The notes beneath the pieces were generated by a model. That model did not search any database and was not told where the DNA came from. It saw only the letters and a list, made by a program, of their open reading frames with translations. The position numbers and the translations under genes were made by a program. Below, in pieces: positions 6,191 through 7,138 of a stretch of DNA of 7,138 bases. Origin of the DNA: an uncultured Synergistia bacterium (GTDB lineage Bacteria > Eremiobacterota > SpSt-956 > JAKJGF01); the NCBI GenBank assembly GCA_937888925.1, contig CALARM010001067.1:1-7138 (forward strand), written 5' to 3'. How positions within the stretch are numbered: the first letter of the stretch is position 1; every line of letters starts with the position of its first letter.

Positions 6191-6218
6191 AGTGAGTAGT
6201 GAGTAGTGAGTAGTGAGT
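6191..6218. repeat. Heptamer tandem repeat, (AGTGAGT)x4, over the -35 region
   Basis: Four perfect 7-base copies run from 6191 to 6218 (ACTCACT on the minus strand). The array starts 5 bases upstream of the extended -10 element of the propeller gene and covers its spacer and -35 region. Such arrays are prone to slippage, so copy number may vary between cells or strains. Heptameric short tandem repeats are known from other bacteria, notably cyanobacteria, but I infer no relationship. Confidence 0.95.
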
Positions 6219-6254
6219 ATTATTTCCGCAAATTTAGATTTTACCGGTTGGAAG

Positions 6255-7138
6255 TTATAGTGTATTTATAGTAAATAATCTGTTCTGTCCTTTTAAAAAA
6301 ACAGAAAGGCTTCTCAATGGTTCTTCACCGAGTATGTCAATGGATTTTTTATAGTCTCTTATAACATGTTCATATGTCATATTCTCTTCTAATTCCTGTT
6401 TCATATAAAGATTATCCATTTCCTCCTCGATTAATTGAAGAACTTCTTTTTTATCACATTTACCGGTAAAATAATTAATAAATTTTTCCGTTCTTCCGGT
6501 TTCATCCTGAAATAAAACGGGTCGTCTGTCAATCATAAGAGCCAGGGATGAAGTACATATGGATAAAAGTTGAACGGCTGTAATAAGGTTATATAAATGT
6601 CCATTGTGAAAAAATGTTTCTATCTCTTCCAGAGATATGAAAAGTAAGTGAATAGCCACATAAAAGAATTTAAATAAAAACATGGTCATTCTGTCATGTT
6701 CTTTCAGGTTATCTGCTTCAAGTATATCCAGCAATGGAACAACCATATGCTTTAGAGATTTAATAACGTTGAGGTCATGATGTCTTAGGTCGTACAATAA
6801 TATATCCGGTTTATCAGGAGCTTTTATAAATTTTTCTATGACATTTTCTACAGGCTTTAAACCTTCCGGCACATATGCTATTTTAGTGTCTATAAGCTTT
6901 AATAAATGATAGGCCCGTGAGGACAGAGGCTCTTTTATGGAAACTATCTCAGACAAAAAAATTAGTTCTTTCCGTAATTCTTTATTCAGGAAAATCTCTA
7001 TAATCATAAGTGATTCTGCAGAGCCCGGAACGGTTAAATCTGAAAGTTCTTTTTTTATTTGTTCCCTGTACCGGTGATTTATGTTATCTATTTTTTCCGA
7101 AATACAAAGGATTGATGCAATATATTCGATTATATAAA
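6255..7138 (-). CDS. Helical protein of unknown function (5' end beyond the window)
   Basis: The frame ends with TAA at 6257-6255 and stays open without a stop to the right edge, giving at least 293 residues. The first internal ATG (7007) has no ribosome site before it, and the 43 codons upstream (including YREQIKKELSDLTVPGSAESL) look protein-like with no other start codon, so the true start lies outside the window. The sequence is mostly predicted alpha-helix with no signal peptide visible. Counting from the Met at 7007, hydrophobic stretches at about 107-126 (MTMFLFKFFYVAIHLLFISL) and 139-159 could be buried or membrane-associated helices. The C-terminal 70 residues are acidic helices. No catalytic motif or known domain is recognisable. 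It is co-directional with the propeller gene, 111 bases upstream of that gene's start. No clear terminator lies between them, but the propeller gene has its own promoter. Confidence 0.75.
   Translation of the reverse strand, partial: YIIEYIASILCISEKIDNINHRYREQIKKELSDLTVPGSAESLMIIEIFLNKELRKELIFLSEIVSIKEPLSSRAYHLLKLIDTKIAYVPEGLKPVENVIEKFIKAPDKPDILLYDLRHHDLNVIKSLKHMVVPLLDILEADNLKEHDRMTMFLFKFFYVAIHLLFISLEEIETFFHNGHLYNLITAVQLLSICTSSLALMIDRRPVLFQDETGRTEKFINYFTGKCDKKEVLQLIEEEMDNLYMKQELEENMTYEHVIRDYKKSIDILGEEPLRSLSVFLKGQNRLFTINTL

Overview
This AT-rich bacterial window has Shine-Dalgarno-type starts, GTG and ATG initiators, and frequent ATA (Ile) and AGA/AGG (Arg) codons. These fit a low-GC bacterium, probably uncultured or poorly sampled. 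I see no marker gene that fixes the phylum. There is no tRNA, rRNA, transposase, phage gene or CRISPR array.

Layout. The left edge (1-108) holds what looks like the last 35 codons of a plus-strand gene, with a hairpin directly on its stop codon. Next, on the plus strand, is a large cytoplasmic scaffold-like protein (325-2991). It has four forkhead-associated (FHA) folds and a C-terminal formylglycine-generating-enzyme-like (SUMF1) domain that lacks the catalytic cysteines. A 365-base gap follows with a good promoter, a long leader carrying two copies of a 79-base hairpin repeat, and an orphan beta-rich protein of 314 residues (3357-4301). Two minus-strand genes converge on this pair. One is a signal-peptide-bearing eight-motif PQQ-like beta-propeller with one transmembrane helix and a cytosolic tail (4389-6143). 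The other is a helical protein whose start lies beyond the right edge (6255-7138). Hairpins separate the convergent genes at 4312-4380.

Non-coding structure is the most distinctive part. A 79-base repeat occurs three times (202-280, 3081-3159, 3165-3243) without indels, always in the sense orientation upstream of a plus-strand gene, and each copy can form the same hairpin. A perfect four-copy heptamer (6191-6218) covers the -35 region of the propeller gene, next to a perfect extended -10 box. This suggests a promoter with variable repeat number. The heptamer unit recurs in both arms of the terminator-like hairpin at the other end of that gene.

How the genes may work together is inference. 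The FHA protein could bind a Thr-phosphorylated partner through its one intact FHA domain, and the propeller protein could sense or bind something outside the membrane. No kinase, phosphatase or secretion gene is visible here, so a shared pathway is unproven. The beta-rich protein and the helical protein match no family I recognise.
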